Shown: piece after piece, positions 31,828-33,085 of the stretch
Layout: each line of letters begins with the position of its first letter
How positions within the stretch are numbered: position 1 is the stretch's first letter
NCBI GenBank assembly: GCA_018715885.1
Contig: DVKT01000054.1
Coordinates: 1-33,085 of the forward strand
Length of the DNA stretch: 33,085 nt
Origin: Caccoplasma intestinavium
Lineage (GTDB): Bacteria > Bacteroidota > Bacteroidia > Bacteroidales > UBA11471
Direction: 5' to 3'
Notes under the pieces: model-generated
What the model was told of the DNA's origin: nothing
The model's database searches: none
The model's input: only the letters and a program-made list of their open reading frames with translations
Made by a program: the position numbers and the translations under genes

Positions 31828-32736
31828 ATGCTTACGATTACCAGACATATCGAATATTTGTTGACCGAGCACGATTGTGTGTTGATTCCCGGTTTGGGAG
31901 GTTTTTTGATGCAAGACCTACCTGCCCGCTTTGTATCTGACGGGAATATGTTTTACCCGCCCTCGCGTTCTATCGTTTTCAATCCGACACTTACTTATAA
32001 CGATGGTTTGTTGGCGGCCTCGCTTATGCGGGCTCAACAGATAGGTTATGAGCAGGCTTCGCAATTTATCGATCGGGAAATCGATACGTTGCGGGTGCTC
32101 TTGAAGAGAGGGGGCGATCGGGTAACATTCGGAAATCTGGGAGTCTTTGTACTCACCGAGGATAATACGTTGTCATTTGAAGCTTCACCCGATTACCTGT
32201 TGAATCTCAATCATTTCGGATTGCCGGCTGTAACGTTGTTGCCGGTGAAAGAAATTGCGGGAAGCAGGAGCGAACGATCGGAAAGAAGATCATCTCGTAC
32301 CGGTTCCGGCGAGCGTGTCATTCACTTCTCCATTCGTCGTCGGGTTCTTAACCGTGCGATGGTTGCCGTTGCTGCTGTCATTGTGTTATTCCTTACATCT
32401 GTTCCTCTTGCGAATAGACCGGAAGCCGATCGGGCAGCCCTTACGCTTACGACAATCACCGATGATGTCAATAATAAGGTGGCAGAGGGAGAGTATCTCA
32501 TTGTCGTATCTACTCTTACCTCTCGGGAAAATGCCCTGTTACAGTTGCAAAAGTTCCATAATAAAGGTGTTGCCGACCCTATATTCCTTTATGAAGACGG
32601 CCGCCGGACATACTTGTATACCCGTTCGTTTTCCGATCGTAGAGAAGCCTATGCTTTCTTGAAAGAGCAACAAAACGAGAAAAACGAAATTTTTCCCGGA
32701 GCTTGGGTTATGAAAGTAAAAGATACGCCGAAGTAA
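31828..32736 (+). CDS. HU-domain and SPOR-domain membrane protein
   Basis: Bacteroidetes-specific architecture. N-terminal HU-like CCDC81-type domains (ITRHIEYLLTEHDCVLIPGLGGFL, PPSRSIVFNPTLTYNDGLL, then VTFGNLGVFVLTEDNTLSFEAS) cover about residues 1-140. A basic/serine linker (SRSERSERRSSRTGSGERV) precedes one membrane helix (about 177-195, MVAVAAVIVLFLTSVPLA). A C-terminal periplasmic SPOR domain occupies about 222-298 (EYLIVVSTLTSRENALLQLQKF...GVADPIFLYEDGRRTYLYTRSFSDRREAYAF). SPOR domains bind denuded peptidoglycan glycans at division sites, so the protein may connect DNA or a cytoplasmic partner with the septal wall. Length 302. Single gene with a terminator at 32748. Confidence 0.9.
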   Translation: MLTITRHIEYLLTEHDCVLIPGLGGFLMQDLPARFVSDGNMFYPPSRSIVFNPTLTYNDGLLAASLMRAQQIGYEQASQFIDREIDTLRVLLKRGGDRVTFGNLGVFVLTEDNTLSFEASPDYLLNLNHFGLPAVTLLPVKEIAGSRSERSERRSSRTGSGERVIHFSIRRRVLNRAMVAVAAVIVLFLTSVPLANRPEADRAALTLTTITDDVNNKVAEGEYLIVVSTLTSRENALLQLQKFHNKGVADPIFLYEDGRRTYLYTRSFSDRREAYAFLKEQQNEKNEIFPGAWVMKVKDTPK

Positions 32737-32747
32737 TTATATCGCGG

Positions 32748-32793
32748 ATAAAATAAGAAAAACCCGTTTTAAAACGGGTTTTTCTTATTTTAT
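32748..32793. terminator. Bidirectional terminator between HU/SPOR and TetR genes
   Basis: A perfect 46-base palindrome with AAAACCCG-type core and long A/T arms. It overlaps the stop codon of the minus-strand TetR gene (TAA at 32792-32790), so both genes share it. Confidence 0.85.
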
Positions 32794-33085
32794 GGACAGA
32801 GTAGGTAACGCATCTGTGAAAGTATGTTTTGTTTCCATTCTTCCAGAAATACTTTATAACGGGCTGTATCATCGGAAAAGACTTTCATCAGCATATTTCG
32901 GGTAAGAAAAGGAAATGTCAGTTGGCTGTAAAACGTGCATAAGATAATGATGTGCGGGATGCGTTTTATTTTTCCGGTATCCATTTCTTTATCCAAAATT
33001 TCCGATAACTGTTGCAACATGCGTTCTATGCCGAAACGGTGTATCATGAGTATGAGATTATCGGGATTTCTCTGTATTTCGCTCA
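32790..33085 (-). CDS. TetR-family transcriptional regulator (partial, N-terminal part outside window)
   Basis: Only the C-terminal 98 residues are visible; the frame runs off the right edge. It reads SEIQRNPDNLILMIHRFGIERMLQQ and continues with helices such as PHIIILCTFYSQLTFPFLTRNML, then VFLEEWKQNILSQMRYLLCP. This matches the ligand-binding/dimerisation half of TetR regulators of Bacteroidetes efflux operons (EIQRNPDNL...FPFLTR pattern). The DNA-binding half would lie beyond 33085. The shorter open frame beginning at the ATG 33047 is not its true start. In Bacteroidetes such regulators often precede tolC-type efflux genes, which would lie downstream or divergent outside this window; the local tolC operon is 28 kb away. 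Confidence 0.8.
   Translation of the reverse strand, partial: SEIQRNPDNLILMIHRFGIERMLQQLSEILDKEMDTGKIKRIPHIIILCTFYSQLTFPFLTRNMLMKVFSDDTARYKVFLEEWKQNILSQMRYLLCP

Overview
The window looks like an ordinary chromosomal stretch of a gut-type Bacteroidales bacterium. Reasons: many intergenic regions carry the Bacteroidetes sigma-ABfr -7 element (TAnnTTTG, sometimes with TTTG/TTG about 20 bases upstream); a BtuB-BtuG surface vitamin B12 module lies behind a cobalamin riboswitch; there is a Bacteroidetes-type HU-plus-SPOR protein; and Shine-Dalgarno sequences are weak. Barnesiella/Coprobacter-like relatives seem plausible, but genus is inference only. No rRNA, tRNA, CRISPR array, transposase or phage gene was found.

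Layout. 1-4268 (minus): an efflux operon read tolC-like, macA-like, macB-type ATPase, FtsX/MacB permease (cut by the window edge). 4443-6122 (minus): an AspT/YidE-type transporter. 6371-6763 (plus): a short, atypical FolK-like protein. 6843-10300 (minus): cobalamin riboswitch, btuB-like TonB receptor, btuG-like lipoprotein. 10355-15745 (minus): cation diffusion facilitator, thioredoxin, dnaE. 15943-16431 (plus): GNAT acetyltransferase, followed by about 600 bases of intergenic repeats. 17154-19158 (minus): SDR D-mannonate oxidoreductase plus uxuA, the glucuronate branch, read from a promoter inside a repeat-like intergenic element. 19469-23463 (plus): HAD phosphatase, an acyl-carrier-like and degenerate glycosyltransferase pair, an exported C1 peptidase and rfbC. 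23496-25665 (plus): a probable Type II restriction-modification pair of foreign composition. 25737-27494 (minus): a DXS-like thiamine enzyme with altered substrate-site residues. 27700-28396: a decayed Ig-like (BIG2) surface protein gene. 28471-31453 (minus): trpB2 behind a leader with a Trp-codon peptide, and a secreted pectate lyase-like protein. 31828-32736 (plus): HU/SPOR protein. 32790-end (minus): C-terminal part of a TetR regulator.

The most striking signal is upstream of trpB2. A 17-codon leader ORF with two Trp codons is followed by three overlapping pairings (protector 1:2, antiterminator 2:3, terminator 3:4) and a U8 tract, the full layout of a ribosome-mediated tryptophan attenuator. 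Second is the tandem pair at 20401-21329: an acyl-carrier-protein-like protein whose phosphopantetheine serine is a methionine, next to a GT2-like protein whose EGDDYW-type metal site is lost. The first gene's start codon sits inside a 15-bp hairpin. Other points are the altered DXS-like enzyme, the two-composition R-M pair and the repeat blocks.
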